Source of the DNA: Mesostigma viride
Taxonomy: Eukaryota; Streptophyta; Mesostigmatophyceae; Mesostigmatales; Mesostigmataceae
Assembly: GCA_009746045.1 (NCBI GenBank)
Contig: RPFO01000022.1
Location: 874,036-938,035 of the forward strand
Length of the DNA stretch: 64,000 nt
Direction: 5' to 3'
Below are positions 11,008 to 23,000 of this stretch, one piece after another. The notes beneath the pieces were generated by a model. It was not told the DNA's origin. It searched no databases and worked only from the letters and a program-made list of their open reading frames with translations. The position numbers were made by a program, and so were the translations under genes. The first letter of the stretch is position 1; each line of letters starts with the position of its first letter.

Positions 11008-11757
11008 GCACCTTCCAAAGTCCCTGGTGTGTGTCAGTGCAGCGTCGACATGGCATGCGTGGAGGATATTTGCGTACGTACGACGAATCATGTGAAACGA
11101 CTGGTCCAACCTGAAAAATTTTAAATTTTTGCCGTGTCCAGTAACGGTCCTAGGTTGCACCCGCGGGCCGTTCCGACAGCTGTACAGAAAAGATCACAAA
11201 GATACGCCGCGCAACGACGCCTGTGCCCGGCAAATCATTTGTGAGCCCGGAACTGAACAGTCACTGCAAATGTCGAGTATTTATTGCTCCACCCCACAAA
11301 AAAGCGTTCCGGACCTGTTCGAAGCGAAGAGCACTGACAGGGATCGGACCCGAGCCAGATTTGTGTGCGGACCATGATGGCTGGCCTCCCTCACTCCGCA
11401 ACCTCACTCTGGACGCAGGTTCGAATCCTGTCAGTGCTATTCGCTTCGAACAGTTCCGGAACGCTTTTTTTGGGGGGGTGGAGCAATAGATTTTCGACGT
11501 TTGTAGTGACTGTTCAGTTCCCGACTCACATTTGCCGGGCACTGGCGTCATTCCGCGGCGTATCTTTCTGATCTATTCTGTACAGCTGCCGGAACGGCCC
11601 GCGGGTGCAACCTAGGACCGTTACTGGACACGGCAAAAATTCAAAATTTTTCAGGTTGGACCAGTCGTTTCACATGATTCGTCGTACGTACGCAAATATC
11701 CTCCACGCATGCCATGTCGACGCTGCACTGACACACACCAGGGACTTTGGAAGGTGC
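11008..11757. repeat. 750 bp imperfect palindrome (foldback-like)
   Basis: The left arm (11008 to about 11345) is the reverse complement of the right arm (about 11410 to 11757), from GCACCTTCC to GGAAGGTGC. Arms differ by scattered substitutions and small indels. The centre near 11382 is not symmetric. Both arms carry a GTTGCACCCGCGGGCC-like segment. It could be a foldback transposon, but no target duplication is evident. Confidence 0.8.
11405..11437 (+). other. tRNA 3'-half-like segment
   Basis: GGTTCGAATCC is a perfect pol III B-box inside a T-arm-like stem (CAGG/CCTG), followed by TCAGTGC, an acceptor-like strand. A matching GCACTGA lies at 11331 only because of the palindrome. No D-arm or anticodon arm fits, so it is not called as a tRNA. 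Confidence 0.35.
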
Positions 11758-11974
11758 CGTAAGAATTGTCTTGCGAAATGAAAGCTTAGCCGTATGCACT
11801 GTTCTGAAAAAATCTGATTTGTAAAAATGGAGAAAAAAAAAAAAAAGGGAAAAAAACTAAAAAAAAAGAACCCTGAAAACTGACATGCCGCAAAAAGGAT
11901 CCGACACGGCGACTGCCGGTCTCATCCAGGTATTGGGTAGGGTGTAGATCCCCACCGGGGGTGTAGATCCCCCT

Positions 11975-12235
11975 GCTATTCGCTCGAACAGTTCTGGATG
12001 TACCATCCTACATGCTATTGTACAATATATAGTGGTAACGGAGAAAAAAAATGAAGAGACGACAAAAATGCCTTTGCACCAATAGGAGTCGACACTGCGT
12101 GTTCAGACTCCAAGTACTCGGGCACCCACACCTGCCGGGGGAGTACATTGTAATGCTATTCACTAGAACAGTTCCGGATGTAGCGTTAGTGATGATGTTG
12201 TACAATATATTCCAATCACGTTTGTCAGAGTGTGC
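11975..12235 (+). repeat. imperfect direct repeat of about 160 bp
   Basis: A segment beginning TGCTATTCGCTCGAACAG (about 11976) and running to TGTACAATATA recurs about 165 bp later with substitutions. The start also matches the right arm of the preceding palindrome. No gene between 11758 and 12584. Confidence 0.55.
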
Positions 12236-12584
12236 GTTTTTCCGACATGTAGGGCAGGTTGTACAACATTCTGTGCGCCAACCATGTGTACTACATGTAT
12301 CGATTAGTATCACTACATGTATATTCCATCATGATCGCAGGATTAGTAACTACTGGGCTACATGTTAGTGTACCCTTACTAGGCTACTATGTAGAACCTT
12401 CAGAACCTGATTCTACCTTCCAAAATTCTAATTATGCGCCATGGATCAGTTCTGAAATGTAGAACGAGCCTACGTGGAGGGCATGACATCAGTCCAGCTG
12501 GCACCGCCGCGCACCATGACCGAGGGAACACGCCGTCACGTGCATGTAATGCAATGTTTGGAGACGACGGGCATGCATGCATGG

Positions 12585-14351
12585 TTAAGGGGACTCGGCG
12601 CGGCGAATATTTTCCGCGCCAAAAAAATTCCGCGGTACCCTCCGTACCGTGAAAAGTGGGTGCACGGTGCGCGCACCCCTTGCGGAAGTGGCCATGGCGA
12701 CTGCTTTTAGACGAAACGTGACAAATCTGGCTCGCGGAAAGCAGAAAAAATGCTCGATTCTTGGAGAAAATTAGTTACTGATTCTAATTTATGGTGGGAT
12801 AGTTGCGATCTATAATGTCGCGGGCTCTTTTTCTTTACCATCGGCAGGGGGGGTCCGGCCTGAATTTCTGTCGGGATGAATAAAGTATAATTGATGCCTG
12901 CAGGTGTGATTGTCGATTGTTGCCAGTTTTGATGGTCTAAGGAAAGCTAGTTTAATGATGTTTCTAAAGCCGTAAAAATTCCCGCTGCTATCTTTACCTT
13001 TCCCGTCATTTTGCGGTAAGATAACATTAGGCCTGCGCGATGCGCGCCCGACCTCTCCATGAAAGGGTGGCCTTTCTTGTGCGCCTGGGCACGAATAAAT
13101 GCCCGTTATGGTACGTTCTTGTATTAAACGTCCTAAGATAGCGCTTTCCTGCTTTCTTAGCTCGTTGAGCGTAAGCTTTTTGCCTTCTTTCCGGCCAGAT
13201 GCAGCCATGAAGTTGCGGGTCCTGGCGCTGCATCGCTGGATTCCTGGATGTTTTTAAGCAAGTTCGTCTGTGACGTGGCTGGCTTGCTGCAGCGCGTGGC
13301 CCACAACCTGTCGGGAAGGTGTAATGCTTTTATTTCCATGCTTCTCTGAAATTTCTTTGCTTTATAGACAGTTGTGTTCGAGGAAATTCACGCGGTCTTC
13401 CTAAGCAGCGGCATCATTTTCCCCAGACACTGACGAGCTGGCACCTGTCTCCTAAAGAGAGCGGCTCGTGCTTGTTAGAAAGGAGGCAGTGTGCATTTTG
13501 CGGGACACAATGCTTTGGTGGCACATGCGTCAGGTAGGCTGTTCCAATGGTCTCTTCACCTTTCCCACTGAGTAAATGTTAGCATTTGTCATGCTAACCA
13601 GAGCAGCTAGCCACAGGTTGGCTGGATAAAAAGTCAGCTTATTTTCTCTTTATATACTGCGTGTGTGGTCCTCCACGTGTCCGGCTTGTTGGGCATTTTG
13701 GAAGAGGGTTTATAATGTGTTGTTGGGTGGAACAACTTGGTTGTTGGCACAAAATCACACATTATTAGCCTGAGATAGGCATGACATATGCTGCTCAGGC
13801 GTGTCGTCCTACCAGCCTTGTTGTTAAGGGTAGACTCACAAGGCTGGCTGTGCCGATGGAGGGGTGGGGCGTGCTAGCCCCCCCCCACACCCACGCATGC
13901 ATGCTAGCCCACCCCCACACCCACGCATGCATGCTAGCCCCGGCCCCGGCCCCCCCACACCCACGCATGCATGCTAGCCCACCCCCACACCCACGCATGC
14001 ATGCTAGCCCACACTCACACCCACGCATGCATGCTAGCCCACCCCCACACCCACGCATGCATGCTAGCCCCCCCACACACCCACGCATGCATGCCAGCCC
14101 CCCCCACACCCACGCATGCATGACAGCCCCCCCCACACCCACGCATGCATGCTAGCCCCCCACACACACCCACGCATGCATGCCAGCCCCCATACACACC
14201 CACGCATGCATGCCAGCCCCCCCCCCACTTACGCATGCATGCTAGCCCCCCACACACACCCACGCATGCATGCCAGCCCACCCCCACACCCACGCGTGCA
14301 TGCCAGCCCACCCCTAGCTTGAGCGTGCTTGTAAAGTTTTTGCATGGTTTA
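12585..14351 (+). mobile_element. TTAA-type element X, left end intact
   Basis: It starts TTAAGGGGAC at 12585, as does element Y (14352). Internal blocks are collinear with Y and with the element at 58385-60125: a GAATATTTTCCGCGCC-like end, a GGAAGTGGCCATGGCGAC block, and a GGCCTGCGCGAT block. No transposase frame is visible. The right end is lost or merged into the repeats. From 12662 it is mirrored at 47877-49796. Confidence 0.6.
13870..14325 (+). repeat. minisatellite, about 30 bp unit
   Basis: About 14 units of about 30 bp share CACGCATGCATGC plus a C-rich linker. The unit contains the palindrome GCATGCATGC. The mirrored copy is at 48150-48590. Long His/Ala/Cys-rich frames over it are repeat translations. 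Confidence 0.9.
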
Positions 14352-16254
14352 TTAAGGGGACGGGACACATCGGAATTTTTTGGCGCCAAAAAATTCGCGC
14401 CGGTACCCCCGGACCGTGAAATTGTGGTGCACAATGCGCCCACCTCGTGCGGAGGTGGCCATGGCGACGTGCGTTTCGTAAAAATTTGCCTAATCGGCCA
14501 GGCGACAAGCGAAAAATGTACGCCGGTGGTTTTAAACGATGTACTAGTATGATGTTTCATAGCCAGATATGCACAATTTGAAAAGTCGGTGCCTTTCTTA
14601 ATCCAGATTTGCACGGGGGTCTAATCCGAAAATCTGGCCGCATATATTAATTTAGAATGCGTGCCTGCGACGGTAGAATTTAAGATTTGTGGGTTATATT
14701 GATGCAGGAAGAAGCGTTTAGTAATGGAAACCGTGAAAACATCCTAAGCGGCTTCGATCTGCGGCCATTTCCCGTCCTTTCTGAAATGATATCGTTCAGG
14801 CCTGCGCGATCCGCGGTCAAGCCATCCATGGCTGGCTGGCTGTCTCGCGCGCCTGGGTAGGAAATAAAGCCGGCCGTGGTACGTTCATTTGCCGCATGTC
14901 ACCGCCCAGTCTGTTTGCGCTCTAAATGTTCCTGGCATGAAGCTTTGGCGCCGATTCCGGGCGTTCTTGCTATTTTGTTCGCCACTTGTTGCAGTTGCGC
15001 TATCTGATTTTCCGCAGGTTTCAATGTTTTGCCTTATGCTGCGTATGCCATGCTTCTTAAAGCTAGCAAGAGTTGATTGGGCAGTTTTGCGGCTCTGCTA
15101 CACTTTGTTTTATGGAGTTTTTCATATGGTTGTATATTGCGTAGTCAAGGACCCTAGCTGCCTGGGAGCGGCATCAACGTTCCAAGGAGCTGGCGAGCTC
15201 ATAAACTCTTGTCTTGGCTCTTCAGCCTGCTGGAAAACAAGGTGTGAAGATGTAGGGAAGGTGAGCATGTGTGATATAGTTATCTCCTTCCTATATGTTT
15301 TGCTTCCATTAAACATGGCTGGGGCTTCCTTGATGATAAGGATCAGGTGCTTATTATGACAATATTAAAGGATGGCCCTTTTATCCTTTAGCATCATGAC
15401 TGGGTATTAGCTATGAGGTGATTCCCGCAAGTGGTCATGCCTGCTTGCGTAATGATTTAAGAGTCGGTGGATGTCTTCTTCAAGCTTCTAGCATTTGCTT
15501 TACGTGCTTCTGTCCAATTTGCAGGGGGCAAGCTTAGGAATGTGCTTATGGTGTCCCTCATGCCACGGTTTACCAAGCATGCAGGGTGGCAGCTATAACA
15601 TGATGTACTAAGGGCAAACTAGCTCAGAATGACCTGGGATTTTGTGGCAAGCTTTTTAACATCATAAATGAATTAATTTGACTTGGTTTGGCCCAGTTGG
15701 TGGTGGGCTAGGGTGTAATAGGTCTGTTGTTTGTGCTCATAAGCGGGATTTTCTGTCATTTTTTTTTTGCATGTTTACACCCATCAACATGAGTAAACGT
15801 GCTCAGAATGAGCTCAAACTTTGTGAGAGTGAAATTCCCACCCTAAGCCTAGTATAAATGTCATCACTGAAATTTTTGCATGTGTCTGCTATTTGATTTA
15901 TTTTTTTAGGACCAAAAAAATACGTGTTTTGGGCTAAACCCCATCAAATAGTCTAAACGTGCTTATTTTGTGGTCCTGAGTAGCCAGATTTATTTGCAAG
16001 GGTGGGGATTTTAGGAAAATATGTAGTTTGGTCACTTTTGGTTTGCCCAGTCTCCTAAGAAAAATCGGCCAAAAATAGCGTCTTTTTCTATTTTTAGCTC
16101 ATAACTGGGTCATGCTGGGGGGTAGTACCACCCCCAAGTGGCTGGAAATTTTTTTTTTCACATATTTATGGTTCCCAAGCATAACTGGATTTTTATCCCA
16201 TGCACAGGTCTGTTTTCCAGAAAAGTGCACTTTCAATGTGTCCCGTCCCCTTAA
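14352..16254 (+). mobile_element. TTAA-type transposon Y (non-autonomous), 1.9 kb
   Basis: Perfect 19-bp terminal inverted repeats TTAAGGGGACGGGACACAT, counting the TTAA at each end (14352-14355, 16251-16254). The mirrored locus at about 48107-48117 has a single TTAA and no insert, proving insertion and a TTAA duplication. TTAA targets are typical of piggyBac and Kolobok. No transposase is encoded; the hydrophobic frame at 14889-15359 has no family resemblance and is not called as a gene. Confidence 0.85.
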
Positions 16255-16483
16255 AATGAGTGGAATATGTATTTATTGCATTAAATGTTAATTTTATCAT
16301 GAATGAAAATGGTCAACATTGCCGAAGTGCCCCTAAATTGCTCAATATTGTGTGCTCAAGAATTCAATGAGGATTGTCATCATGGAAACCCGCACAAATT
16401 CACGATTCCGGGCATGCATGTGAAAGTATCAAGAACAATTTTCAATTAAGAATGGTATCTCATTGTTCCATGAATCAATATGA

Positions 16484-17703
16484 CTCCATGTACGTAGGCC
16501 AGCCATGATGACACCATGGGAGCCTGAATCCTCATCATTTTTTTTTCTTTGACATCCATGTACGTAGGCCAGCCATGATGACACCATGGGAGCCTGAATC
16601 CTCCTCATTAATTACATACATGCCATCCATGTACGTACACGGGCCATTATGACACCATGGGAGCCTGAATCCTCATCATTTACTATTCCTTGACATCCAT
16701 GTACGTAGGCCAGCCATGGAGACACCATGGGAGCCTGAATCCTCCTCATTAATTACATAAATGCCAACCATGTACATAGACAAGCCATGATGACACCATG
16801 GGAGCCTGAATCCTCATCATTTACTATTCCTTGACATCCATGTACGTAGACGGGCCATGATGACACCATGGGAGCCTGAATCCTCATCATTAATTACATA
16901 AATGCCATTCATGTACGTAGACGGGCCATGATGACACCATGGGAGCCTGAATCCTCATCATTAATTACATACATGCCATCCATGTACGTACACGGGCCAT
17001 GATGACACCATGGGAGCCTGAATCCTCATCATTTACTATTCCTTGACATCCATGTACGTAGGCCAGCCATGGAGACACCATGGGAGCCTGAATCCTCCTC
17101 ATTAATTACATAAATGCCAACCATGTACGTAGACAAGCCATGATGACACCATGGGAGCCTGAATCCTCATCATTTACTATTCCTTGACATCCATGTACGT
17201 AGACGGGCCATGATGACACCATGGGAGCCTGAATCCTCATCATTAATTACATAAATGCCATTCATGTACGTAGACGGGCCATGATGACACCATGGGAGCC
17301 TGAATCCTCATCATTAATTACATACATGCCATCCATGTACGTAGGCCATGCAGCCATGATGACACCATGGGAGCCTAAATCCTCCTCATTAATTACATAA
17401 ATGCCAACCATGTACGTAGACGGGCCATGATGACACCATGGGAGCCTGAATCCTCATCATTTTTTTTATGAGACATCCATGTACGTAGGCCAGCCATGAT
17501 GACACCATGGGAGCCTGAATCCTCGTCATTATTTTTTCTTTGACATCCATGTACGTAGACGGGCCATGATGACACCATGGGAGCCTGAATCCTCCTCATT
17601 AATTACATACATGCCATCCATAGTGTACGTAGGCCAGCCATGATGACACCATGGGAGCCTAAATCCTCCTCATTAATTACATAAATGCCAACCATGTACA
17701 TAG
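16484..17703 (-). repeat. satellite array A, first part
   Basis: Tandem units of 70-71 bp share GACACCATGGGAGCCTGAAT and CATGTACGTAG. Two linker types alternate: one with AATTACATAAATGCC and one with TACTATTCCTTGACATCC or an oligo-T version. Orientation is opposite to the array at 28733-47876. Confidence 0.95.
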
Positions 17704-17979
17704 TGTCAGGAATATGCCCCAATATGCCTGACAAGTCTAGCATTTACTAATCTAGATAAAGTTCGGGTAGTCCGTAGTTAAGTCAGAACAACCTACAACG
17801 CCAGTATGACTGCGTAGAGCTCATGTTTGGCTACAACTTTGCCACTAGAATCACCTTGATCTGAGCTCTAGGTAGAAAGTTATGAGTCTTTTCATATATA
17901 TGTGCCTGGTCACTATACGGCACTGTAGTACAATCCATGTCGTGTCATGTGGCGCATGGCCCATATAGGACAGGCGCCA
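17704..17979 (+). repeat. left LTR of the non-coding LTR element
   Basis: 276 bp, TG...CA ends, matching 19801-20076. Its left flank GTACATAG is satellite unit sequence. Confidence 0.8.
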
Positions 17980-19800
17980 ATAATTCAATTCGTGGCACCT
18001 GGACCGTCAGCTAGGCGTACCTAATTCTGTCTGCCATGGTACATGACCATGATTTGCCAGCAGGCAGCATCTAGCACTGGTTAAGTGTTGCCTAGCTGTC
18101 ATGTTAAGTTAATTATGTTGCGGTCCTGCCGACCAGCCATATAGGTGGTGGCTGGGCTACACGCCAGACATCTTTTCTGACCACCACTATTCTAAAATGG
18201 CACCTTTCAGCCATGGTGGTTGACAAAATATTTCCATCATGACAAAGTCGTAAATGAGGTCATCATTATTAATGTAATATCAACAACCTCCCATGGTCAC
18301 AGCATGACATTTTTGACATGGCATCGGAATGAGGGGGGTTGTGATCTTTCCAAATCGGGCAAATTTTTGCCTGGGCAGCATTTCGGCAAGAACTTTCGGA
18401 ATTCTAATCCGTTGGTGCCACTCAACATGTCCACGGAATCAGCATCAAATTGCGCATCTATTGAACCAAGTCCGGCGTCATTCCGTGGAGTATTGCGTCG
18501 GCTACGAATTTTCTTGCGGCAGGCCCTGTTTGCTCCGAATTTCGACCTTAAACGACCTCTTGCATGAGCTTCACTAAACATTCAGATTTCTACATTGTCG
18601 GCACTTGGGCGCAGCGGTTCACGCTTTATTTTATTACCCTGGGTGACTACCGGTTGCCAGCCGTGACCAGCCTTGCAAAGCCCAAGACCCCTTTGTTCTT
18701 CTGAGAATACAACGAGCTTGATGGCGCCTACATAAAGCGACCACAAATGTTTTAAACGGTGGGCCACCTTCCAGGCGACATGGGGTTTCTTTTTCCTAGT
18801 TCCAGCCAAGCATTATTCAGATTTTTTGCCAGTCGCCATGGTTTGGAAGCACCATCGTACATGAGCAGCTATGCACGGACCACTACAACGGCATCAACTA
18901 CAATGCTCCATCCCACGTCGGTGCGGGGAAATCTTGCAGCATCCACCTGGTTCTCCTCTCGCACCCTTGGCTTTTCTTCAATGGGAAACAGCTCGTTTAA
19001 ATGCCGCTCGCCAGCCGCAGCAGCCGTCATTAGTTAAGTGGCCAGTGACAGCCAACTGCCGCACGCAGCCGTAGTGCAGTACCCAGCACGCGCCATACAG
19101 CATGATAGGATATAGTAGCAGCAGTCAGCCACACACCACAGCCTGACTCGCTTGTGGTAGTTGTTGCAACCAGCTGCAGATACCTACCAGCACCCCATCA
19201 GCATGGCAGCACACAGTCGCAGCAGCCAGCAACACACAGCAGCCTGATCAGCTCTTAGTAGTAGTTGCAGCCAGCTGCACGTACCTGCCAGCCAAATCGC
19301 CACTTCAGACCAGCATCAATGCCACCAGCCAGCAGTACGCAGCCGTCTAGTCAGCGGTTAGTAGTCACTGCAGCTAGGTGCCTGTAGCTGCTCACACCCA
19401 CTGCGGTCGTCGCCAGCTCCTGATAAATGATTCCAGAGCGACTCCTGCCATTACCAGCTTTTACGTCCACGATTTCTGCTGATTATTACTCCAAGGGGGG
19501 CACCCTTCCAGGGGCATCTACACACGGGGCCGAGCTGGATCCAGTCCTTGTTTTTTTTCCCAGTATTTCTAAGTGACCTGGGGCACCCTGTTCTTCACCT
19601 GGCGCACTCCCAGGGCCACTTGGGGGCCATGTGACCCTTAGCTCCAACTGCTACTCTTGCCTATTTCTCCTTTCAGCATGACCGGGTTAGCCGTGTAAGG
19701 GGGGGAGAGCTTGGGTTTCTTTATACCCGACTACCCTCACTATCCATGTGTTACTTGCCAGGGGGGGTGAGCTTGTATACGGCATTTGGTGCAAGGGGCA

Positions 19801-20076
19801 TGTCAGGAATATGCCCCAATATGCCTGACAAGTCTAGCATTTACTAATCTAGATAAAGTTCGGGTAGTCCGTAGTTAAGTCAGAACAACCTACAACGCCA
19901 GTATGACTGCGTAGAGCTCATGTTTGGCTACAACTTTGCCACTAGAATCACCTTGATCTGAGCTCTAGGTAGAAAGTTATGAGTCTTTTCATATATATGT
20001 GCCTGGTCACTATACGGCACTGTAGTACAATCCATGTCGTGTCATGTGGCGCATGGCCCATATAGGACAGGCGCCA
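19801..20076 (+). repeat. right LTR of the non-coding LTR element
   Basis: 276 bp, matching 17704-17979. The right flank resumes satellite sequence at GGAGAGTCACACC. No short target duplication is evident, and about five bases of the satellite unit are missing at the junction. Confidence 0.8.
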
Positions 20077-23000
20077 TGGAGAGTCACACCATGGGAGCCT
20101 GAATCCTCCTCATTAATTACATAAATGCCAACCATGTACGTAGACAAGCCATGATGACACCATGGGAGCCTGAATCCTCATCATTTACTTTTCCTTGACA
20201 TCCATGTACGTACACGGGCCATGATGACACCATGGGAGCCTGAATCCTCATCATTAATTACATAAATGCCAACCATGTACGTAGACGGGCCATGATGACA
20301 CCATGGGAGCCTGAATCCTCATCATTAAAAAAATACATGCCATCCATGTACGTAGGCCAGCCATGATGACACCATGGGAGCCTAAATCCTCCTCATGAAT
20401 TACATAAATGCCAACCATGTACGTAGGCCAGCCATGGAGACACCATGGGAGCCTGAATCCTCATCATTTTTTTTTCTTTGACATCCATGTACGTAGGCCA
20501 GCCATGATGACACCATGGGAGCCTGAATCCTCCTCATTAATTACATACATGCCATCCATGTACGTACACGGGCCATGATGACACCATGGGAGCCTGAATC
20601 CTCATCATTTACTATTCCTTGACATCCAGGTACGTAGACGGGCCATGATGACACCATGGGAGCCTGAATCCTCATCATTAATTACATAAATGCCAACCAT
20701 GTACGTAGACAAGCCATGATGACACCATGGGAGCCTGAATCCTCATCATTAATTACATAAATGCCAACCATGTACGTAGACGGGCGATGATGACACCATG
20801 GGAGCCTGAATCCTCATCATTATTTACATAAATGCCATCCATGTACGTAGACGGGCCATGATGACACCATGGGAGCCTGAATCCTCATCATTATATACAT
20901 AAATGCCATCCATGTACGTACACGGGCAATGATGACACCATGGGAGCCTGAATCCTCATCATTAATTACATAAATGCCATTCATGTTCGTAGACGGGCCA
21001 TGATGACACCATGGGAGCCTGAATCCTCATCATTAACTACATACATGCCATCCATGTACGTACACGGGCCATGATGACACCATGGGAGCCTGAATCCTCA
21101 TCATTTACTATTCCTTGACATCCATGTACGTAGGCCAGCCATGGAGACACCATGGGAGCCTGAATCCTCCTCATTAATTACATAAATGCCAACCATGTAC
21201 GTAGACAAGCCATGATGACACCATGGGAGCCTGAATCCTCATCATTTACTATTCCTTGACATCCATGTACGTAGACGGGCCATGATGACACCATGGGAGC
21301 CTGAATCCTCATCATTAATTACATACATGCCATTCATGTACGTAGACGGGCCATGATGACACCATGGGAGCCTGAATCCTCATCATTAATTACATACATG
21401 CCATCCATGTACGTAGGCCATGCAGCCATGATGACACCATGGGAGCCTAAATCCTCCTCATTAATTACATAAATGCCAACCATGTACGTAGACGGGCCAT
21501 GATGACACCATGGGAGCCTGAATCCTCATCATTTTTTTTATGAGACATCCATGTACGTAGGCCAGCCATGATGACACCATGGAAGCCTGAATCCTCGTCA
21601 TTTTTTTTTCTTTGACATCCATGTACGTAGACGGGCCATGATGACACCATGGGAGCCTTGAATCCTCATCATTAATTACATACATGCCATCCATGTACGT
21701 AGGCCAGCCATGATGACACCATGGGAGCCTAAATCCTCCTCATTAATTACATAAATGCCAACCATGTACATAGGCCAGCCATGGAGAGTCACACCATGGG
21801 AGCCTGAATCCTCCTCATTAATTACATACATGCCAACCATGTACGTAGACAAGCCATGATGACACCATGGGAGCCTGAATCCTCATCATTTACTTTTCCT
21901 TGACATCCATATAGGTAGACGGGCCATGATGACACCATGGGAGCCTGAATCCTCATCATTAATAACATAAATGCCATCCATGTACGTAGGCCAGCCATGA
22001 TGACACCATGGGAGCCTAAATCCTCCTCATTAATTACATAAATGCCAACCATGTACGTAGACAAGCCATGATGACACCATGGGAGCCTGAATCCTAATCC
22101 TTAATTACATACATGCCATCCATGTACGTACACGGGCCATGATGACACCATGGGAGCCTAAATCCTCCTCATATTTTTTTTCTTTGACATCCATGTACGT
22201 AGACGGGCCATGATGACACCATGGGAGCCTGAATCCTCATCATTAATTACATAAATGACATCCATGTACGTAGACAAGCCATGATGACACCAATGGAGCC
22301 TGAACCCTCATCATTAATTACATAAATGCCATCCATGTACGTTCACAGGCGATGATGACACCATGGGAGCCTAAATCCTCCTCATGAATTACATAAATGC
22401 CAACCATGTACATAGGCCAGCCATGGAGAGTCACACCATGGGAGCCTGAATCCTCCTCATTAATTACATACATGCCAACCATGTACGTAGACAAGCCATG
22501 ATGACACCATGGGAGCCTGAATCCTCATCATTTACTTTTCCTTGACATCCATGTACGTAGACGGGCCATGATGACACCATGGGAGCCTGAATCCTCATCA
22601 TTAATTACATAAATGCCATCCATGTACGTAGGCCAGCCATGATGACACCATGGGAGCCTAAATCCTCATCATTAATTACATACATGCCAACCATGTACGT
22701 AGACAAGCCATGATGACACCATGGGAGCCTGAATCCTCCTCATTAATTACATAAATGCCAACCATGTACGTAGACAAGCCATGATGACACCATGGGAGCC
22801 TGAATCCTAATCATTAATTACATACATGCCATCCATGTACGTACACGGGCCATGATGACACCATGGGAGCCTGAATCCTCATCATTTTTTTTTTCTTTGA
22901 CATCCATGTACGTAGACGGGCCATGATGACACCATGGGAGCCTGAATCCTCATCATTAATTACATAAATGCCAACCATGTACGTAGACAAGCCATGATGA

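Larger units (their letters stand above)
17704..20076 (+). mobile_element. non-coding LTR retroelement inside satellite A
   Basis: Two direct repeats of 276 bp (17704-17979, 19801-20076), identical as far as I can read, start TGTCAGG and end GGCGCCA. A purine-rich GCAAGGGGCA precedes the right one, as a polypurine tract should. TGGCACC at 17993 is a possible primer-binding site, 13 nt from the left LTR. The 1.8 kb interior has no gag or pol. It is a TRIM/LARD-like element, presumably moved by another element's proteins. Confidence 0.8.

Noticed and set aside
11331-11437. Complete tRNA gene with GCACTGA/TCAGTGC acceptor
   Set aside because: The 5' acceptor match comes from the palindrome; D-arm and anticodon arm cannot be drawn and the length is wrong.
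13781-14614. His/Ala/Cys-rich and Gly/Trp/His-rich frames over the 30-bp minisatellite (and 48140-48507)
   Set aside because: Repeat translation; both strands open, no start context, no domain.
14889-15359. 156-residue hydrophobic ORF in transposon Y as a membrane protein
   Set aside because: No equivalent frame in the related elements X and 58385-60125; no family resemblance.
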